This document shows, one piece after another, positions 1-8,665 of a stretch of DNA of 64,000 bases. The stretch comes from Rhodobacter sp. SY28-1 (GTDB taxonomy: Bacteria > Pseudomonadota > Alphaproteobacteria > Rhodobacterales > Rhodobacteraceae): contig NZ_STGH01000002.1 in NCBI RefSeq assembly GCF_005222785.1, positions 372,001 through 436,000 of the forward strand, read 5' to 3'. The position numbers and the translations under genes are program-made. The notes beneath the pieces were generated by a model, which did no database searches, had not been told where the DNA came from, and saw nothing but the letters and a program-made list of their open reading frames with translations. The stretch's first letter is position 1, and every line of letters begins with the position of its first letter.

Positions 1-231
1 CCTCTCTACCGTAAAGCTCCGGCATTGCCGAAGGGTCCTCCCAAGCGGTATCGCCTTGCGACCCGCGCCGCCTTGCTGGAGACAATACCGGCCAACAGCG
101 ATGCGGCCAGCGAGAAAACAATCAGATTCCATCAGCCCATCAACGGTGAATCCCGCGAGGTTACCGTGCCCAACTACCCGACAATCCGCACATTATGGAT
201 GGACGGCTCAACCCGCAAAATGTTGGCCTAG
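1..231 (+). CDS. Unrecognised ORF end, truncated by the window edge
   Basis: An open frame runs in from the left edge and stops at 229-231, giving about 76 residues of a possible C-terminus. I do not recognise the product and see no conserved motif, membrane segment or signal peptide. It may be the end of a real gene outside the window. It is followed directly by decayed transposase and recombinase sequence, so it could equally be a remnant. Bases 232-377 hold no convincing gene. Confidence 0.25.
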   Translation, partial: PLYRKAPALPKGPPKRYRLATRAALLETIPANSDAASEKTIRFHQPINGESREVTVPNYPTIRTLWMDGSTRKMLA

Positions 232-377
232 GTGTCGTCGAAGCACTTGGCTTTACGCCGATGGTAGTCGCTCGCAAGGAGGCGTTGTCAAAGGAACTTG
301 GCCGCGGCTTGGTACGCTGGCCCGCTAGCGTCGCTGGATGAACAAACGCTCCCCTTTCCAGTACTTAAAGACGAGCC

Positions 378-1007
378 GAGAGAATCCGTCTGGCGGTGAT
401 GCTCTTCGTCCGCTTCCCACTGTCGCTCCGTAACGTCGCGGGTCTCCTGCATGAGCGCGGTATCGAGGTTAGCCACGAGACCGTGCGCAATTGGTGGAAC
501 AGGTTTGGCCCGATGTTCACCGCCGAGATCAGGGACAAGCGGGTCGAAGCGATGCGCGCCCATCGCCACTGGCAGTGGCAGTTGGACGAGGTCTACATGA
601 AAATCAACGGTTGACACGCTACCTCTGGCGGGCGGTTGATCACGAAGGTGAAGTGCGGAAAAGCAGCGTCACCAAGAACAGAGGTTGCAAGGCAGCCTGA
701 AATTCCTCGGCGACGGATCGGTCAAGATCGTGCGGTGCTGTTCTAGAGGACCTGGGCCGCAGTGATGACCGCTAGATGGGGCGCTGGCTCAACAATCGCG
801 CCGAGTACTCGCACCTGCCCTTCTGACGACGAGAATGGGAGATGTTGCGGTACCGGCGCACGCGAACGTTGCAGAAGTATTCCTCAGTCAATGCCTCAGT
901 CCACACCCACTTTCGAACGGAGAGTCACCTCCAGAACCGCGAAATCTACAAGCAGACCGACGCCGCGGCTCTTGCAGAGTGGCCCAGCCTTCTCACTACC
1001 TGATCAT
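378..1007 (+). pseudogene. IS6-family transposase pseudogene, frameshifted and internally deleted
   Basis: Residues encoded from 378 (ERIRLAVMLFVRFPLSLRNV) to 614 match the N-terminal half of IS6-family DDE transposases: the RFPLSLRNV helix, HERGIEVSHETVRNWW, and a WQLDEVYMKING stretch holding the first catalytic Asp. The frame then shifts at about 614: YLWRAVDHEGEV continues in another frame to about 700. From about 785 the family's C-terminus reappears (LNNRAEYSHLPF, then a YRRTRTLQKYSSVNASVHTHF-like stretch). The centre, normally with the second catalytic Asp, is missing, and at least two frameshifts are present. I could not find the terminal inverted repeats, so the element ends are unknown. 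It cannot encode an active enzyme. Confidence 0.8.
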
Positions 1008-1074
1008 TAGCTGAGGCTGGGGTAACGGAGACTACTTCGCATTCTTCTGACAGCCCGACTTGACCTTGAGAATC

Positions 1075-1275
1075 ATGGTGCTGGTGGCTCTGGACGGGCG
1101 CAAGGCGATCTAGCAAAGCACCAAGTAGGCGATGGCGGTGGCCAAGGCGCGGGGGGTGAAGCTGGACATTCCGAACTGGGCTCAAAGCATGCGTCAGGCG
1201 GGAAAAGGGGGTGTGGCGCTCGGGTCGGCTGTGTCAGCAAAAGCGGGTGCATTTGTGGCAGACCTTGCGCCGGTG
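1075..1275 (+). pseudogene. Serine recombinase (resolvase) C-terminal remnant with two in-frame stops
   Basis: Read in the frame of the ATG at 1132, the sequence gives AKARGVKLDIP, then RQAGKGGVALGSAVSAKAGA, then ADLAPV. This matches the region just after the catalytic domain of large site-specific serine recombinases (family pattern LISERTKAALAAAKARGVKLG). Upstream in the same frame, residues IxQSTKxAMAV align one-to-one with that pattern, but two TAG codons (1111-1113 and 1129-1131) stand in for sense residues. Similarity ends near 1272-1275, where the katE upstream region seems to begin; the open frame reaching 1380 is probably noise. The catalytic Ser domain is absent. Confidence 0.65.
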
Positions 1276-1277
1276 CA

Positions 1278-1302
1278 GGAACCATTGGCCCCATCCTGCG
1301 TT
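1278..1302 (+). promoter_or_regulatory. GGAAC-N16-CGTT motif, candidate EcfG-type promoter for katE
   Basis: GGAAC (1278-1282), 16 bases, then CGTT (1299-1302) matches the consensus of alphaproteobacterial general-stress promoters. It sits exactly where the recombinase similarity stops. The inferred transcript would start near 1310 and carry a leader of about 180 nt before katE. Catalases are commonly controlled by this response in alphaproteobacteria. Confidence 0.5.
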
Positions 1303-1490
1303 GCCACAAAGACAAATGTGAGTGGAAAACACCGTAGGGCTCTTCGCGGTTTTCGACACGCAACCTACGAGAACGGCTGAAGTTGGAGCTCCGATTTCAA
1401 GAGGGATCCCATCGGGCGGCCTATCGTCCCGCAGGTCCTGATCCGTCCGTCAACCGCCCGACAACAGCCCTCGAACAAAAGGATGAAACC

Positions 1491-3566
1491 ATGGCGAGCA
1501 ATCAAGAGACGGCTCCTGACATTCCCAAAGGGACAGGCGGAGAAACGCAACAGCGCGGGGGCGACATCCTGACCACAAATCACGGTGTTCCGGTATCAGA
1601 CAATCAGAACTCGCTGAAGGCGGGGCCGCGCGGGCCGACGCTGTTGGAAGATTTCGTGCTCCGCGAGAAGATCTTCCACTTTGACCATGAACGGATTCCC
1701 GAACGCATCGTCCATGCCCGGGGAACTGGCGCGCATGGCACCTTTGAATGCACCGAAGCAATCCCAGAGCTGAGCCGCTCCTCGCTGTTCCAGAAAAAGG
1801 GCGCGAAGGTTCCGGTTTTTGTGCGGTTCTCGACCGTCGCCGGTTCGAAAGGGTCGAAGGATACGCCACGCGACGTGCGCGGGTTCGCGGTCAAGTTCTA
1901 CACCCAAGAAGGCAACTGGGATCTGGTCGGCAACAACATCCCGGTCTTCTTCATCCAGGATGCGATCAAGTTTCCGGACCTTGTGCACGCGGTCAAGCCG
2001 GAGGCCGATCGCGGCTTTCCGCAAGCGGCCTCGGCGCATGACACGTTCTGGGATTTCATCTCGCTGATGCCGGAATCGATGCACATGATCATGTGGGCGA
2101 TGTCGGACCGTGCCTTGCCGCGCAGTTTGCGAATGATGGAAGGCTTTGGCGTCCACACCTTCCGCTTGGTCAATGCCGAGGGCGAGGCGACGTTTGTCAA
2201 GTTCCACTGGCGTCCCCGCCTGGGTGTGCAGTCGACCCTGTGGGACGAGGCCGTGAAGATTTCCGGTGCCGATCCCGACTATCACCGCCGCGACCTCTTC
2301 GACGCGATCAAGGCTGGCGATTTCCCGGAATGGGATCTTGGCATCCAGGTGTTCGACGAGGCCTTCGCCGATGCGCAACCCTATGACGTGCTGGATGCCA
2401 CCAAGCTGATCCCCGAAGAGGACGTGCCGCTGCGCATCATCGGGCGGATGGTGCTGGACCGCTGGCCGGACAATTTCTTTGCCGAGACCGAGCAGGTGGC
2501 CTTCCTGCCCACGAACATCGTGCCGGGGATTGATTTCTCCAACGACCCGCTGTTGCAGGGGCGGCTGTTTTCCTATCTCGACACCCAGAAGTCCCGGCTG
2601 GGCACGACGAACTTTCATCAGATCCCGGTCAACGCGCCCAAGTGCCCGATGCACAATTTCCAGCGCGACGGCATGATGCAGACGATGGTCCCGCAGGGTC
2701 GGGCGAACTATGAGCCCAACAGCCTGAGTGAGGCGGGTGAGGACGGCGGGCCGAGGGCGTCGGACCAGGGCTTTGTATCCGTTGCCCGGTTTGAAGAGCC
2801 CGCAGCCGAAAAGCGCCGGGTCCGTTCGGAAAGCTTTGCCGACCACTTCAGCCAGGCGCGGATGTTCTTCGCCTCGCAGACCGAGGTCGAGCAGGGGCAT
2901 ATCGTCGCCGCACTGGTGTTCGAGCTGTCCAAGGTGCAGCTGCCGCATGTCCGCGAACGGGCGCTGGCACAGTTGCGCAACGTCGGGGAGGATCTGGCCG
3001 CACGGGTTGCCGACGGGCTGGGGGTAGCGCTGCCGCCCGCAATGCCCCCGGCCAAGCCAGTCCTTGATTTGCCGGTGTCGTCCGCCTTGTCGATCCTGAA
3101 GAAGACAGCGCCGTTGACCGGCCGGTGTCTGGGTATCCTGGTCACCGACGGCGCGGAGGGTGAAGTTGTCGCCGCTTTGAAAAGCGCGGCGACAGAGGCA
3201 GGCGCATCCGTAAAGATCATCGCGCCGAAGGTCGGCGGAGTGACGCTAAAAGGCGGAAAGCATCTGCCTGCCGACGAAAAGATCGACGGCGCGCCCTCCG
3301 TTCTTTTTGACGCGGTGGCGCTGGTGCTGTCGGACGCAGGGGCGCAGATGTTGCAGGGTGAGAAAGCCGCCCTGGACTTCGTGTCCGACGCCTACGCGCA
3401 TTGCAAGGCGATCGGCCATTCCCCCGGAGCTCAGGCGCTTCTGGAGAAGGCCGGAGTGACAGCGGACAAGTCCGTCATCGCCTTGCCGGATGGAGTCAAA
3501 AGTCTGGTGGCCCTGCTGTCGTCACGGGAATGGAGTCGCGAGAAGAAGGTCAAACTGCCGGTCTGA
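1491..3566 (+). CDS. katE: Catalase HPII, large-subunit type
   Basis: A 691-residue haem catalase (2 H2O2 to 2 H2O plus O2) of the large clade-2 type. Visible landmarks: the distal His in [12 protein letters not shown], the distal Asn in [17 protein letters not shown], and the proximal haem-ligand Tyr in [14 protein letters not shown]. After about residue 540 comes the C-terminal flavodoxin/DJ-1-like domain typical of large catalases. The ATG at 1491 is chosen because AAAAGGA lies about 8 bases upstream; the frame is open further upstream but those residues are not family-like. It is monocistronic, with a strong hairpin 33 bases after the stop. A general-stress-type promoter motif lies upstream. 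No sign of damage despite adjoining IS debris. Confidence 0.97.
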   Translation: MASNQETAPDIPKGTGGETQQRGGDILTTNHGVPVSDNQNSLKAGPRGPTLLEDFVLREKIFHFDHERIPERIVHARGTGAHGTFECTEAIPELSRSSLFQKKGAKVPVFVRFSTVAGSKGSKDTPRDVRGFAVKFYTQEGNWDLVGNNIPVFFIQDAIKFPDLVHAVKPEADRGFPQAASAHDTFWDFISLMPESMHMIMWAMSDRALPRSLRMMEGFGVHTFRLVNAEGEATFVKFHWRPRLGVQSTLWDEAVKISGADPDYHRRDLFDAIKAGDFPEWDLGIQVFDEAFADAQPYDVLDATKLIPEEDVPLRIIGRMVLDRWPDNFFAETEQVAFLPTNIVPGIDFSNDPLLQGRLFSYLDTQKSRLGTTNFHQIPVNAPKCPMHNFQRDGMMQTMVPQGRANYEPNSLSEAGEDGGPRASDQGFVSVARFEEPAAEKRRVRSESFADHFSQARMFFASQTEVEQGHIVAALVFELSKVQLPHVRERALAQLRNVGEDLAARVADGLGVALPPAMPPAKPVLDLPVSSALSILKKTAPLTGRCLGILVTDGAEGEVVAALKSAATEAGASVKIIAPKVGGVTLKGGKHLPADEKIDGAPSVLFDAVALVLSDAGAQMLQGEKAALDFVSDAYAHCKAIGHSPGAQALLEKAGVTADKSVIALPDGVKSLVALLSSREWSREKKVKLPV

Positions 3567-3598
3567 TTGACCGGCCGTTGCCCAAGCGCGCGGAAACT

Positions 3599-3621
3599 GG
3601 GCTGCCCGGATAGGGCAGCCC
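3599..3621 (+). terminator. Hairpin terminator after katE
   Basis: A perfect 9-bp stem, GGGCTGCCC (3599-3607) with GGGCAGCCC (3613-3621), closes a 5-base loop. There is no clear T-tract, so it may be an inefficient intrinsic terminator. It lies between the convergent katE and esterase genes and could serve both. Confidence 0.7.
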
Positions 3622-3692
3622 GTCTGCTTCCGGCGGCTGACCCATGACCAGGAAACGTGACGCTGCACGCCCTGGCCAAAGGTCCGGTGGTA

Positions 3693-4760
3693 CTATACCA
3701 GGAAGAACCGGATGATCTCGGCGCTGGCGTCGGGGCCTTTACTGTCCGTGTAGCTGCCATCGGGTGACCCACCGGACCAGGCATGCCCCAGACCGTCAAT
3801 CTCCCAATGTTCGACCAGGGCAATCCCGGCACCATCGACGGTCACATTTCGGGTGTAGCTGCGACCTGCGGCCTGGCCCCGATCTTCGGTCTGAAGTGTC
3901 TGGACCGGTCCGGCCTCTAGCGCCTGGGCGACGATCTCGTGGCCATTGCGCGGATGAACCGTGCTGTCCGCCGTTCCGTGCAACACTATGGCCCGCGCTG
4001 CAGGCGCGCGCTGGGTCGACGCGCGCGGCATCGGATTGCCCGACATCGCGGCAAAGGCCGAGGGCACATCCTTGGCCGACCCGACCGGCAGTCCGGAATG
4101 CACACCGATGGCGGAAAAGACCTCGGGATAGGTTTCACCCAGGATCGCCGCCATCGCCCCACCAGCCGACAGTCCGGCCGCAAAGACCTTGTCCGACGGA
4201 ACATCGTGCCGCGCGGCAATCTGTTCTGCCAAACCGGCGAGGATGGCGGGCTCACCCCGGTCGCGCATCTGGTCACCACGGCGGAACCAGTTCCAGCAGG
4301 ACTGCGCATTTTCCCCGCGCGACTGATGGGGATAGACGATGAGCAGGCGGTGCTGTTCGGCAAGCGCGTTCATCCGGCTGCCGGCGGCAAAGTCCTCGGG
4401 CGTCTGCGTGCAGCCGTGGAGCATGACGACAAGGCCCTGAAGCCCATCTGATACGCTGGCGGGAAGGTAGGTCAAATAGCGCCGCTCGCCCTCGGTGCAG
4501 GAGAAATTGCTGGCCGTGAAGGAGGCCCCGTCCGGCATCCCTGTGGCCGAGGTTGGCTTTGCCCCCTTGGCCATCTTTGCCGACCTTGGATTTGTCGGCC
4601 CTGCACTTCTTGGCGCAAGGACCGTGTCCTTTGTCTGCGGGGCAAGGCCGTGCTGGGCCAGGGTCCGCCGCACAAGGTCGTTCGCATACTCTGCTGCCGA
4701 ACCGGCGCGCGCGAGGTTTGCCGCCGTGCCGAATGCACGTGGAATCAACGTCTTCATCAT
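3693..4760 (-). CDS. PHB depolymerase-family alpha/beta-hydrolase (esterase)
   Basis: 355 residues. After a weakly conserved N-terminal 85 residues, the alpha/beta-hydrolase core starts at RRYLTYLPA and contains LVVMLHGCTQTPEDFA (oxyanion-hole loop), the nucleophile elbow GLSAGG, a probable acid in HGTADSTVHP and the catalytic His in GLGHAWSGG. This is the pattern of the esterase/PHB depolymerase (TIGR01840) family, which cleaves polyester or acyl-ester bonds; the natural substrate is not predictable. There is no evident signal peptide, so it is probably cytoplasmic or granule-associated. ATG at 4760 follows AAGGAAG. It lies 15 bases after the ribbon-helix-helix regulator gene and is probably co-transcribed with it. 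Confidence 0.85.
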   Translation of the reverse strand: MMKTLIPRAFGTAANLARAGSAAEYANDLVRRTLAQHGLAPQTKDTVLAPRSAGPTNPRSAKMAKGAKPTSATGMPDGASFTASNFSCTEGERRYLTYLPASVSDGLQGLVVMLHGCTQTPEDFAAGSRMNALAEQHRLLIVYPHQSRGENAQSCWNWFRRGDQMRDRGEPAILAGLAEQIAARHDVPSDKVFAAGLSAGGAMAAILGETYPEVFSAIGVHSGLPVGSAKDVPSAFAAMSGNPMPRASTQRAPAARAIVLHGTADSTVHPRNGHEIVAQALEAGPVQTLQTEDRGQAAGRSYTRNVTVDGAGIALVEHWEIDGLGHAWSGGSPDGSYTDSKGPDASAEIIRFFLV

Positions 4761-4775
4761 GTCTTCCTTTGGATT

Positions 4776-5192
4776 CTACCGAATGCGATCGGCCAGGATT
4801 TTCTTCACCTCGGCCGAGGCTTGCAGCCCGCCTAGGACATTTACCGATGCGATCGTCGCGCGCGCCAGTTCGGGGGAGACGTCGCTGGCAATACGCACCA
4901 GTCCGACCATCCTGACATGCACCATCTCGCCTGCAGCGCGCAGCGTCTCAAGTTCATCGCGGGTATAGTCGCGCAGGCCCAACGCCAGCGTCTGGCGTTC
5001 GATGGTGCCACTGACGACATCGCCATGCTGATCCAGTTGCTTTCGGATCGCCGTCCGGATGAAGTCACTCCGGTTGGCGTAGAAACCCTCCTGAACCAGG
5101 AGCTCGATCCGCCCCAGGTCGACATAACCAAGGTTGATCGTCAGCTTTTCGCTGTCAGGCTGCGGTGCGCGCAGTGGTGTTACGTTTTCCAT
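4776..5192 (-). CDS. CopG-type ribbon-helix-helix transcriptional regulator
   Basis: 138 residues. KLTINLGYVDLGRIELLVQ, followed by GFYANRSDFIRTAIRKQL, is a textbook ribbon-helix-helix DNA-binding unit (beta strand, helix, N/D-capped helix), which dimerises to bind operators. The C-terminal 70 residues (YTRDELETLRAAGEMVHVRM and on) have no enzyme motif and probably form a helical ligand-binding or dimer extension. The start chosen is the ATG at 5192, with GGAG nine bases upstream; upstream in-frame starts give unrelated residues. It precedes the esterase gene in a likely two-gene operon. A CCATCTCCATGGATGG-like imperfect palindrome just upstream (about 5198-5213) is a possible autoregulatory operator. 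Confidence 0.8.
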   Translation of the reverse strand: MENVTPLRAPQPDSEKLTINLGYVDLGRIELLVQEGFYANRSDFIRTAIRKQLDQHGDVVSGTIERQTLALGLRDYTRDELETLRAAGEMVHVRMVGLVRIASDVSPELARATIASVNVLGGLQASAEVKKILADRIR

Positions 5193-5368
5193 GTCTACCA
5201 TCTCCATGGATGGTATATGGATGTTGTGCCGGGAAAGCACAAGGACCTGTCTTGCATCGGCTGGCGCCAAAGCGCCTGCGTCGGGCAAGCCGAGGCTCGG
5301 CTGAAAAATCTGGTGCGCCACCGTATCGACCCAGCATCGGGGTCGCTACGGCGGTGCCAACGCTTGCT

Positions 5369-5851
5369 TCAATCAAGGTCGCGCGTGTCTTCCAAGAGCC
5401 CGACAAGTTCGTCACGCATGGCCGAGATGTCGGCGGCATCCTCAGGCGAAAGCGGAAGATCCAATGCGTCGTCGAACGCTTCAAGGACATGGTTTTCGCC
5501 GTTGCGGATGCTGCTCATCACATCCTCGTCGATCTGGTCAAAGAAGGCGCGCAGGCCGACGACGGTTTCATTGATCGTGCCCATCAGGGTCCCGTCCGGA
5601 TCGACGGCGACACCCATGGAAGAAAGCTTCCCGGCCAGGGTAGCTGCGTGCCGTGCGTGAAGGTCGTGGAACCGTTGGGCAACGGGAAGAAACTCTGGCT
5701 CGGCCTTGTCGACCATCTTCACATAGCCCTTCAGCGCATCGACGGTCCGTTCGTGCAAGGTGACAAGCGCGTCCTTGCCCGCTTCTGCGCTGGCGTTCGG
5801 GTCTGTTGATGATGAGTCCAGCATGGCGGCAGCGATTTGGGGGGTCAACAT
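5369..5851 (-). CDS. DUF2383 (PA2169-like) four-helix-bundle protein
   Basis: 160 residues, mainly helical and acidic. ALVTLHERTVDALKGYVKMV and EFLPVAQRFHDLHARHAATL match the DUF2383 domain, a ferritin-like four-helix bundle of unknown biochemical role often found in stress-linked genes. A second helical part (FFDQIDEDVMSSIRNGENHV) contains further acidic residues. ATG at 5851 follows GAGGAG. A minus-strand GGAAC-N17-GGTT motif lies 43-68 bases upstream of the start, one base from the general-stress promoter consensus. It is probably a single-gene unit. Confidence 0.8.
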   Translation of the reverse strand: MLTPQIAAAMLDSSSTDPNASAEAGKDALVTLHERTVDALKGYVKMVDKAEPEFLPVAQRFHDLHARHAATLAGKLSSMGVAVDPDGTLMGTINETVVGLRAFFDQIDEDVMSSIRNGENHVLEAFDDALDLPLSPEDAADISAMRDELVGLLEDTRDLD

Positions 5852-5893
5852 GGCGCTCTCCTCGCGATCCAGATATTGTCCGTTCGCCAGAAG

Positions 5894-5919
5894 AACCCAG
5901 CAGCGTCCGATTCAGTTCC
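5894..5919 (-). promoter_or_regulatory. Near-consensus general-stress promoter motif before the DUF2383 gene
   Basis: On the minus strand, GGAAC (5919-5915), 17 bases, then GGTT (5897-5894). The consensus is GGAAC-N16/17-CGTT, so one base of the -10 element differs. The position, about 43 bases before the DUF2383 start, is suitable. Confidence 0.35.
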
Positions 5920-5933
5920 GCTGGGGCCACGCC

Positions 5934-6836
5934 TTACGCAGGGTCGCCCGGTCCGGCAGGTGAGGCGGCCTCCACCTCTCCGACGTCGACGCTGACGTGC
6001 AGACCCAGACACACGGCGCCGTTTCCCTGAAAGCTGCCCGAGATCGGGGAGGCCTGCTCGGGTGTGCGGGTGGTGGCCACCCGAATCAGGTCACTTCCCG
6101 CCGTGATCCGGTTGGTCGGATCGAATTCGATCCAGCCCTCGCCCGGAACGTAGACATCCGCCCAGGCGTGGGTTGATCCACCGCCCTGCAAACCCAGCCC
6201 CCTTGGTCGGTCGTTCAGGTAGCCGGTGACAAAGCGGGCGGCGAACCCAAGACAGCGTGCGGCCTCCATGAACAGAAAGGCGAAGTCCCGGCAGGTGCCG
6301 ACTCCAAGCTCCAATGTCTCGGCCGCCGATTGCGTGCCCATCTCTTCCCGTGCCGAATAGTGCAGGTTGAGGTGCAGGCAGTCGCTCAGGCTGCGCAGCA
6401 CTGTCAGCGCATCAGCACCGGGCGCATCGAAGGTCGCCGCCAGCCAGGTGCGCAAGGGGGCTTCATCCCCCGGGTTCTGCAGCGCCAGAAACGGAGCGAG
6501 GTCCAACGCTTCATCTTTCGTATATCTAAACGGGAACGGACAGCTGTGTGTTCCCGCTTTCTCGCCGCTCAGATCCGACGTGTAGCGCCGCAAAAGAAGC
6601 TCGCTTTCGATGAGAAGTCGCTTGGTAAGGGTGTCGAACCTCGCCTCTGCGATGGAATTGCCGAAGGTATCGAAGAACCACCGAAGCGATGCCCGAGGAG
6701 AGATCGTCAGATAGGCGTCGTCGACCCACAGGTCATGGCCGTCCCTTGGCCGCAACATCAGCCGGTGCGGGTTCAGCATCACCGGCTGATCATAAAGATA
6801 CTCGGTCGTGTGCAGAATGCGGATGATGCTGGCCAT
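5934..6836 (-). CDS. Transglutaminase-like cysteine protease family protein
   Basis: 300 residues. The N-terminal bacterial transglutaminase-like beta domain (IRILHTTEYLYDQPVMLNPH) is followed by the catalytic core: Cys in GTCRDFAFLF, His in STHAWADVYVPG and Asp in IEFDPTN. This Cys-His-Asp set is the usual one for bacterial proteins that cut or remodel peptide bonds; the substrate is unknown. ATG at 6836 follows GGAAAGG; further in-frame starts upstream would run into the divergent gene. No signal peptide is seen. It is divergent from a second, different transglutaminase-like gene with 88 bases between them. Confidence 0.87.
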   Translation of the reverse strand: MASIIRILHTTEYLYDQPVMLNPHRLMLRPRDGHDLWVDDAYLTISPRASLRWFFDTFGNSIAEARFDTLTKRLLIESELLLRRYTSDLSGEKAGTHSCPFPFRYTKDEALDLAPFLALQNPGDEAPLRTWLAATFDAPGADALTVLRSLSDCLHLNLHYSAREEMGTQSAAETLELGVGTCRDFAFLFMEAARCLGFAARFVTGYLNDRPRGLGLQGGGSTHAWADVYVPGEGWIEFDPTNRITAGSDLIRVATTRTPEQASPISGSFQGNGAVCLGLHVSVDVGEVEAASPAGPGDPA

Positions 6837-6837
6837 T

Positions 6838-6862
6838 GGAACCTTTCCGGTCGCGTAGCGTT
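6838..6862 (+). promoter_or_regulatory. GGAAC-N16-CGTT motif, candidate stress promoter for the rightward transglutaminase gene
   Basis: GGAAC (6838-6842), 16 bases, CGTT (6859-6862): a perfect match to the EcfG-type consensus. It lies 62 bases before the ATG at 6925, inside the 88-base divergent region. GGAAC overlaps the ribosome-binding segment of the leftward gene, so only the rightward gene fits as its target. Confidence 0.55.
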
Positions 6863-6924
6863 GGAAGTCAGGTAGACCTTGCGAAACGGGGCTACCCAAC
6901 GGCATTCCCAAGACAGGCTTCACC

Positions 6925-7818
6925 ATGCTCATTCGGATCGGCTTCGAGATTGAACTTGATAGCACAGCGCCGGTTCCCATGCTGCTTGCGCTTTCCACGC
7001 ACAGCGAGACTGCGGGCCGGATGATCGGCGACGATCTGGTCCATGTGGAGCCGAACGTCGAGACCCATCGCTACAAGGATCGCTTCGGCAACTGGATCAC
7101 CCGGCTTGTCGCCCCCTCGGGCCGGACCAGGATGTTCAGCGACTGCGTCGTCGAAGTGGACGGGTTGCCAGATACAGATGCGCCCGATGCCGCCCAGCAC
7201 GCCATTCAGGACCTGCCGGACGACGTCCTGCAGTACCTTATCCCCAGCCGCTACTGTGACAGCGACAACCTGACCCAAGAGGCCTGGCGGCTATTTGCCT
7301 CGACCCCGGAAGGCTGGGGACGCGCAAAGGCCATCACCGCTTTCGTCCACCAGCATGTCACGTTCGGCTACCAGTTCGGTCGTGCCACCAAGACCGCGTC
7401 TGAGGTCTTTCGGGAAAAGACCGGCGTCTGCCGCGACTTTGCCCATCTGGCAATCTCGCTTTGCCGGGCGATGAACATCCCCGCCCGCTATGCCAGCGGC
7501 TATCTTGGCGACATCGGTGTTCCTTATTCAGGCCCGGGCGATTTCTGCGCCTGGTTCGAAGTGTTCCTTGGCGGCAAGTGGCATACTCTGGACGCGCGCT
7601 ACAACGTCCCGAGGATCGGCCGTGTGCTGATGGTGCGCGGGGCGGATGCGTCGGACGTCGCCATGATCACCTCGTTCGGGGGTTACCAGCTGCGATACTT
7701 CCGGGTCTGGACGGACGAGGTTGACCCGACACTCTCCGACACCGAGTTGACAAAGATGCTGACCGTGCGGCCCGATGGTGAACCCCTGATTTTCCCGTCG
7801 TCTGCCCGCGCGGCATAG
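6925..7818 (+). CDS. Transglutaminase-like family protein
   Basis: 297 residues. It has the same catalytic plan as its divergent neighbour but a different subfamily: an N-terminal domain (MLIRIGFEIELDSTAPVPML), then Cys in GVCRDFAHLA, His in KWHTLDARYN and the following Asp. The conserved YASGYLGDIG and FCAWFEVFLGG segments support the core fold. It probably acts on peptides or protein amides in the cytoplasm, with unknown target. ATG at 6925 gives the family-like N-terminus. A perfect GGAAC-N16-CGTT motif lies upstream. The convergent sigma-factor gene ends 47 bases downstream. Confidence 0.87.
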   Translation: MLIRIGFEIELDSTAPVPMLLALSTHSETAGRMIGDDLVHVEPNVETHRYKDRFGNWITRLVAPSGRTRMFSDCVVEVDGLPDTDAPDAAQHAIQDLPDDVLQYLIPSRYCDSDNLTQEAWRLFASTPEGWGRAKAITAFVHQHVTFGYQFGRATKTASEVFREKTGVCRDFAHLAISLCRAMNIPARYASGYLGDIGVPYSGPGDFCAWFEVFLGGKWHTLDARYNVPRIGRVLMVRGADASDVAMITSFGGYQLRYFRVWTDEVDPTLSDTELTKMLTVRPDGEPLIFPSSARAA

Positions 7819-7865
7819 GCCTTGCTTGCCGTCGGTAATCGTTCGCCGCGTCGGCTCTGGGGATT

Positions 7866-8345
7866 TCAGTGGGGCGCAAGCCTGTCGGCCAGCGATTGCC
7901 GTCCCCGATCGGCTCGATCCAGGATTGCCTCAACGCTGCATCCGCAGATGCTCGCCGCGTCCTCATTTGAAAACCCTGCCGCCACGGTCAAAAGCAAAGC
8001 CTCCCGCTCGATCACCGGCAGTGCCGCAAGTGCTCGTCGGAACTCCGCCAGATCCTGAAGGCCGATCGGGCGGACCAGAAGGTCGCCTGCTCCCGTCTCT
8101 TCGATCGTTGCAGGACCAGATAACTCAGCGATAGGCGATGAGCCGAGGACGGTGCCCAGGATCGTGAACAGCCAGCCGCGAAGATTGTCGCTGGGCGGAA
8201 AGCTGGCGAAATCGCGCCAGGCGGTCCGAAGCGTTTCTTCGGCAAGGTCATCGGCCATCGCCCGGTCGCCAACCAGCAGAAAGGCATGGGCGCGCAACGG
8301 CTGGGCATGGGTGAAGATCTCGTCCCGATGCACTGTCGTGGGCAT
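7866..8345 (-). CDS. Sigma-70 family (ECF-like) RNA polymerase sigma factor
   Basis: 159 residues, short as ECF factors are. Region 2: PLRAHAFLLVGDRAMADDLA, ETLRTAWRDFASF and NLRGWLFTIL, the usual core-binding helices. Region 4: EFRRALAALPVIEREALLLT and AGFSNEDAASICGCSVEAIL, the -35-binding helix-turn-helix. ATG at 8345 has AAGGGA eight bases upstream; an earlier ATG at 8411 lacks support. No anti-sigma gene (NepR- or zinc-type) is adjacent. It sits among genes preceded by GGAAC-N16/17-CGTT motifs and may recognise them, but its own upstream region has no copy, so that is inference only. Confidence 0.8.
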   Translation of the reverse strand: MPTTVHRDEIFTHAQPLRAHAFLLVGDRAMADDLAEETLRTAWRDFASFPPSDNLRGWLFTILGTVLGSSPIAELSGPATIEETGAGDLLVRPIGLQDLAEFRRALAALPVIEREALLLTVAAGFSNEDAASICGCSVEAILDRADRGRQSLADRLAPH

Positions 8346-8665
8346 CTCGATTTCCCTTTCCGCCGAAAGAACCCCGGTGTTGAAACGGGATGCAGGCAAA
8401 TTAAGTGTCATGGTGTTCCCCTTTGTTCAGTCGCCATCAATCCGGAGCAGCGTGATGGCCGGTTACGATCTTGCCGCAGGTCGAGACACCTTGTGCTGAT
8501 GCAGATCAGCGGTAAGGCGGGAAGCAGACGGAACCGCTGGACACATTCGCGCAGGTTGCTGCTGGTTGGTCATGAAGACCAGAACGGCCCCGGCTGACGG
8601 GAACGGGGTTTGGGTGGTGACAAGGCAGTCGTCTTCTGCCCAACAAAGCGTCTTGCGCGGCACAG
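8346..8665. other. Intergenic stretch with no supported gene
   Basis: Between the divergent sigma-factor and Mla genes. Short frames exist on both strands, but none has a family-like product or a good ribosome-binding site. A weak dyad CTGAT-GCAG-ATCAG (8496-8509) is the only element noticed before the promoter motif at 8666. Confidence 0.5.

Noticed and set aside
1-1280. Active IS6 or integrative element at the left edge
   Set aside because: The transposase is frameshifted and centrally deleted, the recombinase has stops, and no inverted repeats were found.
1596-2948. 450-codon minus-strand open frame opposite katE
   Set aside because: Antisense to the catalase core with no family-like residues.
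8496-8509. CTGAT-GCAG-ATCAG dyad resembling an FNR box
   Set aside because: The outer T of the half-site is C and the position, about 290 bases before mlaE and 150 before the sigma gene start, is not convincing.
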